This document shows, piece by piece, positions 1 through 12,768 of a stretch of DNA of 64,000 bases. The DNA is from Liolophura sinensis. Lineage: Eukaryota; Mollusca; Polyplacophora; Chitonida; Chitonidae. Both the position numbers and the translations under genes were made by a program. How positions within the stretch are numbered: position 1 is the first letter of the stretch; each line of letters begins with the position of its first letter. The stretch covers positions 45,687,682 through 45,751,681 of the forward strand of contig NC_088300.1 of the NCBI RefSeq assembly GCF_032854445.1. Reading direction: 5' to 3'. Under the pieces are notes generated by a model. That model saw only the letters and a list, made by a program, of their open reading frames with translations, made no database searches and was not told the DNA's origin.

Positions 1-291
1 CCACTTTCTAAATGACATCTATACCTATCTGATCAGACTTGGTGTTGATGAGCCGACTTCACAGGATCTGTTTCAATCTCTTAAGTGAAGCAGTTCTTCA
101 AATACAGTGTCACCAACGCAGTCACTATGATAAGGAATGCTTGCATCTTAAGTGACATACAGAAATCATTTTTAGCCACATTTTAATAATTGTATGTATA
201 AATTTTACTGGAAAAAGTGCTTTGTTGAGGGAGAAGACTGAAGATTAACAATGCACAATAAATGGTCCTCACACACAAAAGTCTGATCTGA

Positions 292-757
292 ATGTACCAG
301 GGTACAGGATATCAGGGTAAAGGGTACAGTGTAAAAGGGTACAGGGTAACAGGGTGCAGGGTGCAGGTTGCAAGGTAACAGGGTACAGGGTAACAGGGTA
401 CAGGGTAACAGGGTACAGGGTAACATGGTACATGGCAACAGGGTACAGGGTAACAGGGTAACAGGGTACAGGGCAACAGGGAACAAGGTACAGGGTACAG
501 GTTACAGGCTAACAGGGTACAAGCTAACTGGGTACAGGCTAACAGGGTAACAGGGTACAGGGTAACAGGGTATGGGGTAACAGGGTACAGGTAACAGGGT
601 ACAAGGTAACAGGGTATGGGGTAACAGGGAACAAGGCAACAGGGTATCAGGGTATCAGGGTACAGGGTACAGGCTAACAGGGTACAGGCTAACAGGATAC
701 AGGCTAACAGGGTACAGGCTAACAGTGTAACATGGTAACAGGGTACAGGGTGGAATA
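292..757. repeat. Minisatellite of about 14-16 bp units
   Basis: About 30 units of a GGGTACAGGGTAACA-type motif, with a variant in which GGCTAACA replaces GGGTAACA grouped toward the right half. It lies downstream of the last visible GNPTAB exon in gene orientation, so probably in an intron. Open frames through it on both strands are repeat artefacts. Confidence 0.9.
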
Positions 758-1079
758 TTAGTGCTGTCTACCTCTGGGCTAGAGGGAATATCCTTTCAGT
801 TTATTGGTAGAACAGCAGACTTGTCTCAGCAGAAGGTCTCGAAACTTTTTAATTTTGCTGCTAAATATCTTTAAAGTCATACATGCATTGTTTCTTAACT
901 ATCAAAGTGCTCTTGGCTGGTACGACAGGTCCAAATATCAATATCGCCATAAACTAGATTTCTTGGCTTCCTTAACCTCAATAAATGTAATACCATGTTA
1001 CTTTCTTAACAGCGAACAATTTTTGAAATAGTTCACTGCAATGAATTTTAGGGATCACAAAAACACTGAAGCCACTTAC

Positions 1080-1103
1080 TTTTTCTTTTTTCCTGGTCCT
1101 GAC
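1080..1103 (-). other. GNPTAB: Candidate 24-bp GNPTAB microexon
   Basis: On the minus strand a TTATTCCAG acceptor, 24 nt encoding a lysine-rich stretch (about SGPGKKKK), and a GTAAGT donor follow each other. The length is a multiple of three. The phase (2) matches the donor of the preceding exon (1443-1562). The human protein also has a lysine-rich stretch near here. It could be a chance pair of splice signals. Confidence 0.45.
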
Positions 1104-3996
1104 CTGGAATAAGAAAAAAAAGCAGGAAATTTTCACACATCTCTGGAATTCAATTCTTGTAAAGCCACAGTAATTTCTATTGTTATTTTCACCTTTTGTT
1201 TTAAGACTTACAAATAAAGTCATAAGGATACTCTGAAATTTAAAGATGGTCAGCAAAAATGTCTCAGTTATAGGAAGACACTTTAGAAATACTACGCAAA
1301 AAAAAATGACATTAAAGAAGACTTTTGTGCCATAGTATTTACTATTCCATATTTTGTTTTTTCAAATAACTGACATGCTTCTCATCAGTTTGTAAAATAT
1401 GTCCAGTTCAAAATACACATAAACATGATATGCTCCACATACTTGGAAACATTTAGTTCTTTCTCCAGTTCCAGCTTGTATCGTTTCAGGTTCATTAAAA
1501 GTTCAGGATCAGAGCCATTTACCCAGGTGTACACCACATCTATTGGCACCGGGAGGCATAGCCTTCAAACAGACACAGCATAAAAATTTACATGCAGAAA
1601 TATTGACACTGTCATCCAGATATGTATTAACAACCCACGTTTTACTTTTATCTTTTTCTTGCATTATTCTTTCTTCTTTTACAAATGCATCTATTAAGAA
1701 ACAAGCACATGAAGTCAGAGTGGCACTGACAGTGCAATGTTAAGAAGTATATTTGTAAAAGTTCATGTTTATGGCATATGTACTTTTCTGCAAGCCATGT
1801 AATTCTTTTCAGGACAGATAACAGTACTAATGAAAGGAAAAAAAAACGTTTTTATGAAAAAGTAGAGATATGTATGTGTTGTTGATCAGACTGACTAACC
1901 ATGTGAGAAAAGAGAAACTGTATATTGGCTATAAATACCAGACAAGATGTCCCAAACAAAGAGGAATAACAGTATTTCATTTTATCCACGAACCTATTCT
2001 GGAAAGAGCGACCAGCAATGTTCTCACTGAAAGAATTGAAAACAGCAGCATATTTGTCTCTGCTCCATTCCATCAAAGCCTGCAAACAGGAAAGCACATT
2101 GATACTAATTACACTGTATATCTGGTGTAGTTCCAAAGACCACCAAATAGGATGTAATAGATGCAAGGATTAAAAACAAGTTAAGTATCACAGTTACCTA
2201 AAAGAGCTATATGTGCATGTGTGATTTTGAAACCCCAGAAGCTTATGCTACACTAATCATCACTAATAATGCATTGGCCTCTCTGTGCAGTAGCACAGAA
2301 GTAACTTTATTTCCGTTCGGTACTATAGTACTTCATCCTCATACACAATCATAACCTGAATACTGAGGATACATGAGCCCAATGCACTGTATAAAGCTTC
2401 GTTTAGTCTTTCAATAAGGTTTCACACATTTTGAATCAAATCAAGTAGGCCTACATGCACAGGTTTAAATAATTTGAAAATCCTTTCCATACTCAAGGTT
2501 AACCAGTGGACAGGTGGAGATGTGTACCTTGCAATGACAGACAAACACTTTCAAGTGTGAACCCTTTCGTCGCTTAAGGTAAAAACAGTCCTTCTGTATC
2601 ATGTGACTTATTAAAAATGTTAGGTAACTTTTTTTTACACTAATTAACTGATCATATCTCTCACCATGTTCTGGATACACAAATGACACTGCTTTCCTTC
2701 AGAGACTTAATAAGCTCACAAACGTCCTTCACCTCAATAATAGTGAATTTTTGATTTCAATAGTTTCTATACTTTAACTAGCTTTTTGTGAAGCATTTAT
2801 AGAAAATTTAATGTACGAAAAAATAGTTGCCTTCAGTAAGACGTTTTTTACCTTGAGTGAGAAAAAGAGTGCTAACTCGGAACCTTCTGTTATTTATTTA
2901 TTTATTTATTTGATTGGTGTTTTATGCCATTCTCAAGAATATTTCACTTATATGGCGGTGGACAGCATTATGGTGGGTGGAAACCAGGCAGAGCCCTGGG
3001 GAAACCCACGACGGTCCGCAGGTTGCTGGCAGACCTTCCCACTTACGGCCAGAAAGGAAGCCAGCATGAGATGGACTTGAAGTCACAGCGACGGCATTGG
3101 TGAGACGCTCCTGGGTCATTACACTGCGCTAGCGCGCTAACCAACTGAACCATAGAGGCCCCGAACCTTCTATTAACACAGACTGACAATATAATGTACA
3201 CCACAAATTTCCTGACCTAAACCTGCAAGAAAGCGCCTGTGTGAGTTGGATTAACTTCATTCATCAGATCAATGTCTATGCTGTCCACATATAAAGAATT
3301 CATATACTATATAATACTATTCAGGCCAAATATATTATCCTATCTGAGGTATGAGGTGACTTCCATTGAAAATGCATACTCTGTATTATGTAACCACTGG
3401 CTTAATTTCGCTTGGACATTATATATTAATTGAAATTATGTATCTACTGGTTATAAAACGTCAAACTACTCAATCAACTAAGGGCAATATGGGTTTCATG
3501 AACTTTCTACATTTGAGGGGCAGTACGTGCTTGTTTATTTTTTGTGGTTAATGTTGGATTTAAATTCACACCGTCCTTTGCATTGGTATCTAGAAGACTT
3601 GAACTAAGAGTCCCCACATCTGCCTCAGAAGACCATCTCCCACCACCACCATCACCACCCTGTTCCACCCTCCTTGACCGCTTTGTCCGGGCCTACATGT
3701 TGATCACGATAGTTAAGTTTTTTGTTGTTGCGGTATATTGGCTAAATATGTGAAGACTACAGAGGTACAGACTTTCTTATTTTCAAAATCACGCATGCTG
3801 ACACAGACCGCTAGTAAAGCAGACAATCAGCCTCAGATAAGATCCACACACGTCACGAGACATGTCTCACCTCGCCGAACATGAAGAGACTGCCGATACA
3901 GAAGAATAAGCCAGCGACAATCAAACACAGACCATACTTATGAGAGAGCACATCGTAGATGCGCTTTTGTAGCAACTTCTGCAGACTTGGCTGCAT
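1080..3996 (-). CDS. GNPTAB: GNPTAB-like GlcNAc-1-phosphotransferase alpha/beta, 5' exons only (partial)
   Basis: GNPTAB makes the Golgi enzyme that starts the mannose-6-phosphate tag on lysosomal hydrolases. Exons on the minus strand: 3871-3996 (start ATG 3994-3996), 1994-2079, 1443-1562 and perhaps a 24-bp microexon at 1080-1103. Exon 1 gives a 42-residue N-terminus with a basic start, LSHKYGLC and a single hydrophobic anchor ending FGE. Exon 2 reads [15 protein letters not shown], then [10 protein letters not shown]. Exon 3 continues [19 protein letters not shown], the conserved Stealth-type motif at the start of the catalytic region. These match the human N-terminus ([41 protein letters not shown]) from memory. 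Splice phases agree throughout (0, 2, 2). The remainder must lie beyond position 1; I saw no further exon in 1-1079. No frame break is seen in the three main exons. Confidence 0.9.
2889..3162 (-). mobile_element. Full-length tRNA-derived SINE, family A (RUDI/Meta/V-SINE-like)
   Basis: Read on the minus strand it starts with a tRNA-like head (GGGGCCTC, then a box-A-like TGGTTCAGTTGG and a box-B-like GACTTCAAGTCC). A GC-rich central domain follows (GGCTCTGCC, CCACCATAATGCT), then a stretch with AATATTCTTGAG and an (AAATA)n tail. Target-site duplication GAACCTTCT lies at 2880-2888 and 3163-3171. It sits in GNPTAB intron 1. Family naming is from memory. Confidence 0.9.
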
Positions 3997-4331
3997 TTTA
4001 CAACTTTGAACCACGTCTGTCACATAATGTTTGTAAGATCTTCCTTGCAGCTGACGTTTACATGGAGGCAGCCATTAGACAACGGAGTGCATGACGGGAT
4101 AGATGTTTCTAAAAATAGATATCAACACAAACAAAACCACATGTCGTTGGCTACGTTCCTGACACGTGCTTATACTCAAAACACAGGGCCATTCATGAGG
4201 CGGGTTATGTCCATGAACACATGAGACAATTCCTTTGCCATCCTTCTACTGATCATATAGCAGCCTACTCCAGTCAGTTACCAATGGCAATAAAGTTAAA
4301 GCTTTAATCCAGTTCCGATTACGTATGCGGT

Positions 4332-4549
4332 GCCCCGATCACAAAGCGATCTTACACTCAAGTCAAAATTTCAAATGGATTTAAAATCGTTATTTCTTAG
4401 GTAACAAGGTAAAAATGTTATAAGACAACATAAATTATGGATAAGTTATTGTAAAACAAATTTCAGCAGAAATAACGGAATGGTATATACCAAGTTTACT
4501 GATTGAAATTTTGACTTAAGTCAAAGATCGCTTCGTGATCCCTGGGCCA
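4332..4549. mobile_element. MITE with about 45-bp terminal inverted repeats
   Basis: The left end (GATCACAAAGCGATCTT, then CAAGTCAAAATTTCAAA) and right end (TTGAAATTTTGACTTAAG, then AGATCGCTTCGTGATC) are inverted copies with few mismatches, about 220 bp overall. There is no coding capacity. It is probably a non-autonomous DNA transposon. Confidence 0.8.
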
Positions 4550-5084
4550 GCCTGCTGTCAGGGTTGTAAGTGTATGTGAAAATCCAGAGTAGTCTCAAAT
4601 AAACAGGTCATACAGCTGTTGAATAGATCACTACATGGAGCCATTAAGACACTCGCCAATGTCTCCACAATTTTTAGTTCTTTACTTAACCGCACATGTG
4701 GGTACAACTGTTGTTTCATTTGCATTCATTATCTGCATTTGGAAAAGTCAAATACCCAGATTTATGTCAGTAGTCTAAGCATAGCAAGCCATTCTCCATA
4801 CTGGACACGTTACAATACATGGCAAATATGAAAGATTTTCGCCTAATTTATTAACGTCATGTTCATAGTTGCATTTATAGTCTGAATTGTTTGGGCAACA
4901 TTTTGATTCACACAGCTGTTCTATCATTCTGATATATGCAAATAACATATCTAAACTTTTTTATCAACTCCAAACCTTTTTAAAGTATTTACGATTTCAA
5001 AAATGCTCTGGACCATGCCCTGTTTAGACTTCCTATGAATTGTAGGCATGGCTCTCATTGCTGAGGTGCGCTAAATCTGGCAGT

Positions 5085-5228
5085 ATGTGGAAGGTCTGCC
5101 AGCAACCTGTGGATGGTCGAGGGATTCCCCCAGGCTCTGCTCGGTTTCCTCCCACCATAATGCTTGACGCCACCATATAAGTGAAATATTCTTGAGTATG
5201 GTGTAAAACACCAACAAATAATTAAAAG
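5085..5228 (+). mobile_element. SINE family A, head-truncated
   Basis: Contains the central domain (GGAAGGTCTGCCAGCAACCT, CCACCATAATGCT) and the AATATTCTTGAG region with an AT-rich tail, running head to tail on the plus strand. The tRNA head is degenerate. Confidence 0.75.
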
Positions 5229-6108
5229 AGGTGTGCTATATGATTCAGCATATTCCATGTTGTGATGATACAGGACTTGATAAATGACTTGTGCAGTACA
5301 GGTTTGTCCGTCTTCTGGGAATCACGCTTCCATTTTGTTTGGTAATACTGCGAAAACCAAAGGTTCTGCTTACCAAATTATGTTGCCAATTCTTCGTAAG
5401 CTCCTTTACAGACAATTCTGCTGAAATTGAAATACTGGCTACTGGTCAGCCGGTGTCCTTAGCAAGATTTTACGTGCTTATCCGAAGATTATTAGGATTA
5501 ATGAAGGCAAAGAGACTAGTTTCACAAACCATCGTGCAACATTATTTTATCTAAATTTGCCGTATGATATTTTGTATGTCACTATTACTGTATCACTGTC
5601 CTATATGTAAGATTATTGCACATCTATGACATCTTTGAGAAAGTGGGCCCAGATGTGCATTGGCATGGGAACAGCACTGCCACGGCAAACCTAACCAAAC
5701 CATGCTTTGGCCTCTGGGTGTTGCATCATACAATATTTGGGATCCTGATTAATGTTTGCCAAACACATCTGCACCCAGATCTCCTGCTTCAAGAAAAGCC
5801 TGTTTCTTAACAAATGAGTCAGATACCATCTCACAAGCTGCGATATCGTCTATTTTTTTCCCTGAAATCCCTTACTCATGTTGTATGTCAAATGTTTTCA
5901 CCACCAACACACATCTGTACTAGCTGCAGCGTGAATGTATAAAAAAAAAAAAAAAAAAACCATGGTCCATACAGTGAAAATATTTTAATCATAATATTTA
6001 TGAAAAGCTAAACAGGAAAATATTCATTGAATCAAATACTCTTTACTACACTGTTATCAACTGAAACAAAGATGTTTTTGATTTTTATTGCACCATTGCA
6101 ATTAAAAA

Positions 6109-6330
6109 TACTGTATTTCACCTGAAGTTTAGCTTTTTCTAGTGATACATTTTACTCCATTCTGGTTGATTCATCCACCATATTAAACCAGTTGGGTTGT
6201 TGTTTTGTGTTTGTTTGATGAATTCCTAATCCGAAAAACGTAACTGTTTGCATCAAAAGTATCATGATATGGCCTTTATGGTCTTCTGAAAGTGCAATTT
6301 TACTTACCAAACTTCAGGTGAAATACACTA
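6109..6330. mobile_element. MITE family 1, palindromic ends, TA target site
   Basis: Ends are CTGTATTTCACCTGAAGTTT and its inverse AAACTTCAGGTGAAATACAC, flanked by TA on both sides. This suggests a Tc1/mariner-type non-autonomous element of about 220 bp. Related copies are at 20262-20460 (degenerate), 30276-30500 and 43835-44048. Confidence 0.85.
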
Positions 6331-7600
6331 TATGGCTGTAATTACCTGAACATTGCCATAATAAAAAATGATATGTCGAGTTTTGTATACAATAGGTATA
6401 AATGAAGCAATCTAAGTAAGAACTAAATGTATGTGTCTATAAATATAATCAAGACATTACATGCTGAACATTAGAGCTAATTAAATGCGGTTAATTTACA
6501 CAAGATGACAACTATTACAGACACAGCACTGCCCCCAGAGTCCAGTTCAACATCTCAAAACAGTGTGGCTTTTAACTTCTTTAACTTCACAAATTTAACC
6601 ATGCGAAAATGCAGGGTTTGTCTTTCCAGTTAAAATAACCCTTTAAATTAGGAGACAACTGTTTGGATCAGCTGATTGTTAATATAATCTGCATGACTAA
6701 AACGGTTGTACACCGTAATACTTTTGATTCTGCTCCATCCATTTTCATAGCCTTAATAACAGTGACAAAAATCAACTGTATGAAGTCATAAGGAGGTAAA
6801 TGTTCACAATCACCATTTTAACCAAATCTGCAGTATAATGTGTATCAAATGAGTAACATGTACCTGTCAAATTGCTGTACAATCTTTTTGTGAAATACAA
6901 TGTTTGTTTTGTTCACACGTTTCACTTATATTACCAGCATACAGGGTAGATCAGAATTCATCATGAAAATTTTGTTCTTTCATGATGTGTAGTGAAGTGA
7001 AGTCGTACGCCCCTTTCAAAATTGTGGAGATTTTTCACAGTGGAAGATTTAGAAGCCTAACTGGCTAGGGTCCTGTCAATCAATGTATGCCACAAATGAC
7101 TTCAATCAAGACATTCTTAGGTGACTTTCCCTACGGCACTAAGTATTTTAGAACTGAACCCTGTGATTGCATGAAAATACTATTAATAATACTATTAATA
7201 CCTAATCTGGGTTGATGGGTGAAATAAATAGGAGAGCCGGAGTAAAATCTTCCTTCACCAAGTACCTGACAAATGTCCAGACTGCTGCAAATCCATCACT
7301 AAATGGATTCAAGCCTGCAACAGGATAATAAGGCAAATGGCCGCAAGTGACCCATTAAGGGTGCTCAAAAAACCTTAGTACACTTTAACCATACTGATGC
7401 ATTGAAATATTCAACTACCAGAGGATTTAAATGCTATTCTCTGTCACATTGGCAAGTTTAGTGCATGTTGTATCACACATGTAAGGCACATATATATGTA
7501 AATATATGTATACCCCAAATCTTTGGTACAACCATTAAATATAATCAAATTAAATAAAGTCTGCTTTTAAATATCAAAAACTGTTTAAGTCATAAAAACA

Positions 7601-7606
7601 TTTATT
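7601..7606 (-). promoter_or_regulatory. Candidate poly(A) signal for the TNFR gene
   Basis: AATAAA on the minus strand about 480 bp beyond the TNFR stop codon. It is a six-base match in AT-rich DNA, so only suggestive. Confidence 0.25.
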
Positions 7607-8083
7607 GTCATGCCATCAAACACCAAACTTCCTCGTTTGCACAAATGTGATATACCATAATTGTTACAATGTCAAACACAATAACATAATACATGCTAGA
7701 GATTCAAGTTCTACCAATGAACAGCCCTAATACATAATTATATTACATCACTAATTGTTGTATGGCATTGTTGGTAAAGGCAAGGTCCATGCCTCATTCC
7801 TGTGTTAGGGAAGGAGTCCATCCACAACAGTTAACATGTGGCATGTTAACAGCAAAATTTAAACAGCTCAAGTTCATGGTACTACCCATACTAACTAGGA
7901 AACAAACAAGAATAGTGCCTTCACACTCGGGTTTTACACTGAATGCAGTAACATAATTATGGGTTAAAGAAATTGGATTTCTCAAAGATCTGTAGCTGAA
8001 GATACTGGCATTAAATTACAAACAAAATAGAAAGAAAAACTAAAACAGAAAAAAAAAATACACATGTACATATAACTGAGTGC

Positions 8084-10427
8084 TCATGAAACAGCTATGG
8101 GTTGCGTGTCTTGTACAAGCAGTGCTCTGGTTTCTGCGGGCAGGGGGCCATCTTCCTCCTCCCCTCGTTTACTGGACTGGGGGGAAGCAGAGTCTGCCAC
8201 GACTGAAGACTGCTCTGAAGTGGGTGAGGCTGTCACTGAGTCAGCTCGAGGAGAGACAGGGTCTGTACTCATAGGGTCCAGATCAGCCGATGATGGTGAG
8301 TTGAAGCTGTCCGCAGTGTCAGGAGAAGGTAGGGGCAAGGCTGTGGAGGACAGTGGAGAGCACTCTGCTTCACTCTCTGAGTGCTCTGTCTCTGGTATAG
8401 CCTGTAAAGAGATTCTCCTCCGCGAGCCGGCACTGTCCTCACTCTCAAATACTTCATCAGCATACTCATTGGCCTGTAGGAGTCGTCGTTTTGGGTGATA
8501 TTTATAAAGCCGTTGCCGCTGCCTGGCCAATTGGTGTAGAGCATTAGGCCCCGGGGGAACCTGGTAGGTCACTTCATCATCTGAAGCTGAGGGACGAATA
8601 GTGTGGATAACCACATAGGGACAGTCGGCATCATCTGCAGCAAAGAAGAGTACAATGTCAACACCAGGTCACCCAGCTCCTAACATTCGACTTTTATAAA
8701 GAAAAAAGAAGGCAACACCAATTTTATTTTGTGTTTTATGGACAAAAAATCCAAAAACGGAATTAAAACAAAAATTTAGCTTTTTATAATAATTAATTTT
8801 ATAACTTTGATGATTTTATGATTTGCATGCTTTTCAAGGTTTTCAAGGATTTCCAATCATGTAAATTTGTATTCTTTAAGGAAAATTGTTGGGATAGTCC
8901 ACATTTTCACAAATGATTTTCAAGTTTTTTGCTTATATATACCCTTGTGTGACATTGAAAAAAAGATTGACTCTTCCCATGAAGCAAAAATTTCAATTCA
9001 GAATTGCTCTGGCTTAGTAACACTTTGAAACTTTTTTCACTGGGTGGGTTTTTGTTTTCCTCTGTGTCGAATAAACCATTGTTCTTTTAGACAAGCATCA
9101 CACACACAAAACTTATTTTACATACACAGTTGGACCTGAGTCAAGGATGTGTTTCATTCTTCCTAGCTTAGCTTTCAGAAATAGAAAATTATTCTCTTTC
9201 ATGCAGTAGCACACAGCTGGGACTTTTGTTTTTTACAAGTGTGCTGTCTCCAACATGTCAAAGCTGTATGGATACTTTATCCTAGTCTTAACCCTGAAGG
9301 AATTCTGACATCATGTCACCTAGTTATTCATGCACAATATTGACCATAATGTCACAAATAACATCTCAAGGAAAAAGACAAACTTGTGAAAGGAGTGGAA
9401 TAAAACCAAGCAGATGTACTCAATAGGGTTTAGGGAGTCTCAACTTCACTGTTTTAACAATGAACAAAAATGGAAAGAAATAGTAAGTACTGCGTGAAAA
9501 GAAAATGTTCTTAATTTGATATTAGCAGCCAGTCAGATGATTCAAAATGACTACAGATGAAACATGTATGCTGTCGGAGTGAATGTGGCAATTTGTAGTT
9601 ATTAAATTCAATCATTCAGAGGAGTCAATGTGGAATGTAAGTGTTGTATTGTGAATGTTAGCAGGCCTTACACATAATCTGTTTTAATCTGGTCTTGCAG
9701 TGGAACTGTAGGCTTGGTGACCACCTACTGTTTAATCCACCGCAAGGCTGCATATCAGGACCAGTTATGTACGTTATTGTTAGAATTGTATGTCTGTAAA
9801 CCTTGTTAAAACTTGTTTGTTACTATGCTGTATGTTTTTGTAAAAAATGTACTGTCACTTGTCAAGTGTACCCAGAGCCCCGAAACCACCGACTCTGCGA
9901 TACAACTGTGCCATAGCTGAAGTTACACCAGCTAGTGTGAATCTGTCTAATTTATATGTGCATGTTTTCCTATCGTTCATAAAGTGTTCAGTAAATAAGT
10001 AAATCCTGCCTTGAGTGTTCCTGATTACAAATTGTGACCAGCATCACAATATAAGACCTAAAATTCTACATGTGTTAGCATTATTGTTGCATAGTATAAA
10101 GTCTGTATATGCGTACATGTATGTACATTCAAAATTGAAGGAGAAGAGACACTTATCCATCATATATCTGATGCTTGATCTGACTCAATACAGACAGTAT
10201 ACAACATTCCAAACTTACAGACAAGAAGAAAAAGGCAGTGTCTAATGGTTACAATTACAATCTGTTATCAGAGTTGCTTGACAAGCTAATGACATGAACA
10301 GGAAGTGAGGGTTTAACATAGATATGCCTGACTGCACTCACACAAAAGCTATCACTATCCTAAGGTTATCTCCTACATATCAGAGCAGGCTCGGTTCTTT
10401 TATAACATTTTACTTTTAGTTGTAAAC

Positions 10428-10458
<31 letters not shown>

Positions 10459-12305
10459 CAATTTTTTGCTGCTTCTGAGCACTCACCTTTATAAATTTTA
10501 TAACAAATGCACATATATAAATGTACAAGCAGCTTCGTAGTAACAAATGCTGTCTTCCAGTATGGTGTAATACACCCATCAAATAAATAAATGAACAAAC
10601 ATACTGTCTTCAATGGAGTGGGAGTGAGGTTTCCTTACTGATGTGCTAATTTCCTTACACTTAACAAATCAGTTCTTGTTTAGAATGAGGTAAGTCATGA
10701 CAACATACATGTAGGATATAGCGATTTACTCAGGATGTTAAGAAAAAATCATGATATATACAGTTCTATAAATTAAAAGTTGAGGAGTTGAGGAAGTTGA
10801 GGATAAAAGTTTAACCTGCGGTATACATGTATCAACTGTATCATTACTTTAGGAGATACAAAAAATTTTACCAACATGCATAATCGAAAGAATTTAATTA
10901 AACTTTCTGAAAGGATAAAAGTATTAGAAAATGTGTTACTCTAAAGGTTAGCGATATTCAAATTCTGATGCTGATTTAAATAGACAATATTCAGTCAAAC
11001 AGTATTTTGGTCTGACAGACTTTTTAGTAAACAAAGTTACTGGTGTTGAATGCAGGTGGGCGAGTGTGAAAGAAAGAATGAATGAATGAATGAATGCTTG
11101 GGGTTTAACATCATGAGCGTGAAAGAAGACAAGGACATGAGCTACAGGTGTAGCCTTGGTGACTAGAGTAGAGGTGTGAATCTCCCAGAGAAACAGGCGG
11201 TTCTCACAGACTCTGCCAACAGGAGATATGGCTGACTGCACATCACCAACTAACTCAATCTCACAATGATTAATCATCCATGAACTAGCTGCTTTTGCAC
11301 ACAACATTATCTCCCAAACTGGAGTGAAGACCACCAAGGAAAAATCAGCGAGGCAATAATGAGTGTGAGAAAATGAAAATTGAGAAATTTAATTCAGTAC
11401 AGCTGTGTTATGACAAAAAAAACCAAAGATTTATACAAAGAGTGCTAAATAACTGCCTTTGTTTTATTACACATATATGTACCCCTGTCACTTTTAAACA
11501 GAGCTGAACAATGGACTAGATTCTACACACCACCCAGAAAAAAATAAATACTCAATCTTGCAAATAAGTTCCACAAATACAGATACCAATATATAGATTT
11601 CTGTCAAACACACCAGCTTGATTTCTGAAAAATATTTTTAATCCTAGGATATCACTTAAAGGAACTCTTTCCTTATCTTTTTCATCACAAGATAAGCTGG
11701 GCTAAAATCAGTAAAATAAAATAAAACATATGCATTGCATGCAATTTGAAAAAAAGAGAGCATTTCAAGCTGATGATGTGAACAACAGAGAAAAACCTAC
11801 CATCGTCTGTGGCCCTTTGTACAGGTGGGGTCCTGGACTGGTTTATCCGTTTACATGTAACCAGAACAACAAAAGTACCAAGGAAGACAAGAGCACTTAG
11901 TGCCCCGATCAGGGCAAAGGCAACAGTTCGCCAGTGTTGGTTCTCCGCTGTTTCCCTTATGGCAACATTCCCACGGCTGTGGCCAGCACCCTCGCTGTAT
12001 ATTGTCAGGTGGAGCTCAGTCTTCTCCGCCACAGGCTGTGAACTTTTCCCATGTTTGTCGCCAACTTCTGAATGATGCTGGAAAAACTTGAACTCTTTGA
12101 AGGGCCCACATGTGGTGTCTGCAGTCTGCGAGCAGGGCTTTCTGACCACCTCATTGTCAGAGCACCCTGAGCAGGGTACACATGTGGATTCAAGGTAAAA
12201 GTGACCATGTGCACAGGGCTTCCCAGTGGCTTCAGTACCCTGAATCTCCTTCAGAGAAACCCAGAGGCTGAGCAAAGCTAGGATATGAACAGTGTGTTGC
12301 CACAT
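8084..12305 (-). CDS. TNF-receptor-superfamily membrane protein with one cysteine-rich domain
   Basis: Two exons: 11801-12305 (start ATG) and 8084-8634 (stop). The phase-1 junction (GAT G|gtaggt to cag|AT GAT) gives an open frame of 352 codons including stop. Residues about 1-25 (MWQHTVHILALLSLW...) form a signal peptide. A single cysteine-rich domain follows at about 32-65, with six cysteines spaced as in TNFR repeats and the phrase DNEVVRKPCSQTADTTCG. A spacer leads to one membrane segment (about 130-153, ALIGALSALVFLGTFVVLV). The cytoplasmic tail is long, acidic and Ser/Pro-rich and ends DTQPIAVS. I see no death domain. Short P/S-x-Q/E-E-like patches could bind TRAF adaptors, but this is inference. 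The start is the first Met before the signal peptide. It could act in immune or apoptotic signalling, but the exact subfamily is not resolved. Confidence 0.85.
8635..11800. other. TNFR intron 1
   Basis: An intron of about 3.2 kb between the two TNFR exons. It holds a run of about 26 A residues (10431-10459), a family-A SINE tail fragment (about 10556-10600), a probable family-B SINE remnant (11079 onward) and unique AT-rich DNA. No exon seen. Confidence 0.7.
11079..11240 (-). mobile_element. Probable degenerate family-B SINE (3' part)
   Basis: It begins with (GAAT)n, then GCTTGGGGTTTAAC. This is the inverse of the family-B tail (GTTAAACCCCAAGC plus tetranucleotide tail). Further in, the match to the family is weak. 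Confidence 0.5.
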
Positions 12306-12587
12306 GCTGAACTAAAGTGAACCGAGCTGCGCTTCCTTCGTGACTGACACCTAGCAGTATGGGGAGGGACTTGTCTCTCACGGTGATAAGTAACAGGCTG
12401 TAATCTAAGCATCATCTGAACATTTCCTGTCTGCTCACTTTTACCCCATGGCCATCTGAAATCACAGTACAGAATCAGCTGTTTTTTGTTTTTGTTTTTT
12501 TTTTATTGTGTAAGTTATGTAGTACAACATACATGTTATCATGTACATATTTGTAAATGTAGGTACATCAAGTGACATTAAGTCCAG

Positions 12588-12768
12588 CTCATGTTGGCTT
12601 ACTCTCCGGTGAACATGGGAAAGTCTGTCAACAACCTGCAGACGGTCGGCGGTTCCCCCCAGGCTCTGCCCAGTTTTCTCTCACAATAATGCTGGCCGCC
12701 GTCATATAAGTGAAATATGCTTGAGTACTGCATAAACACTAATCAACAAATAAATAAATCAAATGATA
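12588..12768 (+). mobile_element. SINE family A, head-truncated
   Basis: It carries the central domain (CCAGCTCATGTTGGCTTACT, GCTCTGCCCAG, ATAATGCTGGCCGCCGTC), then GAAATATGCTTGAGTA and an (AAATAAATA) tail. Confidence 0.8.

Larger units (their letters stand above)
3997..8083. other. Intergenic region between GNPTAB and the TNFR gene
   Basis: No coding exon recognised. It holds two MITEs (4332-4549 and 6109-6330), a family-A SINE fragment (5085-5228), a 20-base poly(A) run near 5940 and AT-rich unique sequence. The GNPTAB promoter should lie just above 3996, but I see no clear core element. Confidence 0.6.

Noticed and set aside
205-550. Frames of TLLPC and QGNRV repeats
   Set aside because: Translations of the 15-bp minisatellite.
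3070-3162. tRNA-like sequences (also at 34440-34526, 45730-45800 and 51080-51124)
   Set aside because: Box A and box B are present, but the sequences belong to SINE heads and lack a full tRNA fold.
10416-10613. Frames with poly-Phe through the A-run at 10431-10459
   Set aside because: Low-complexity translation of a homopolymer.
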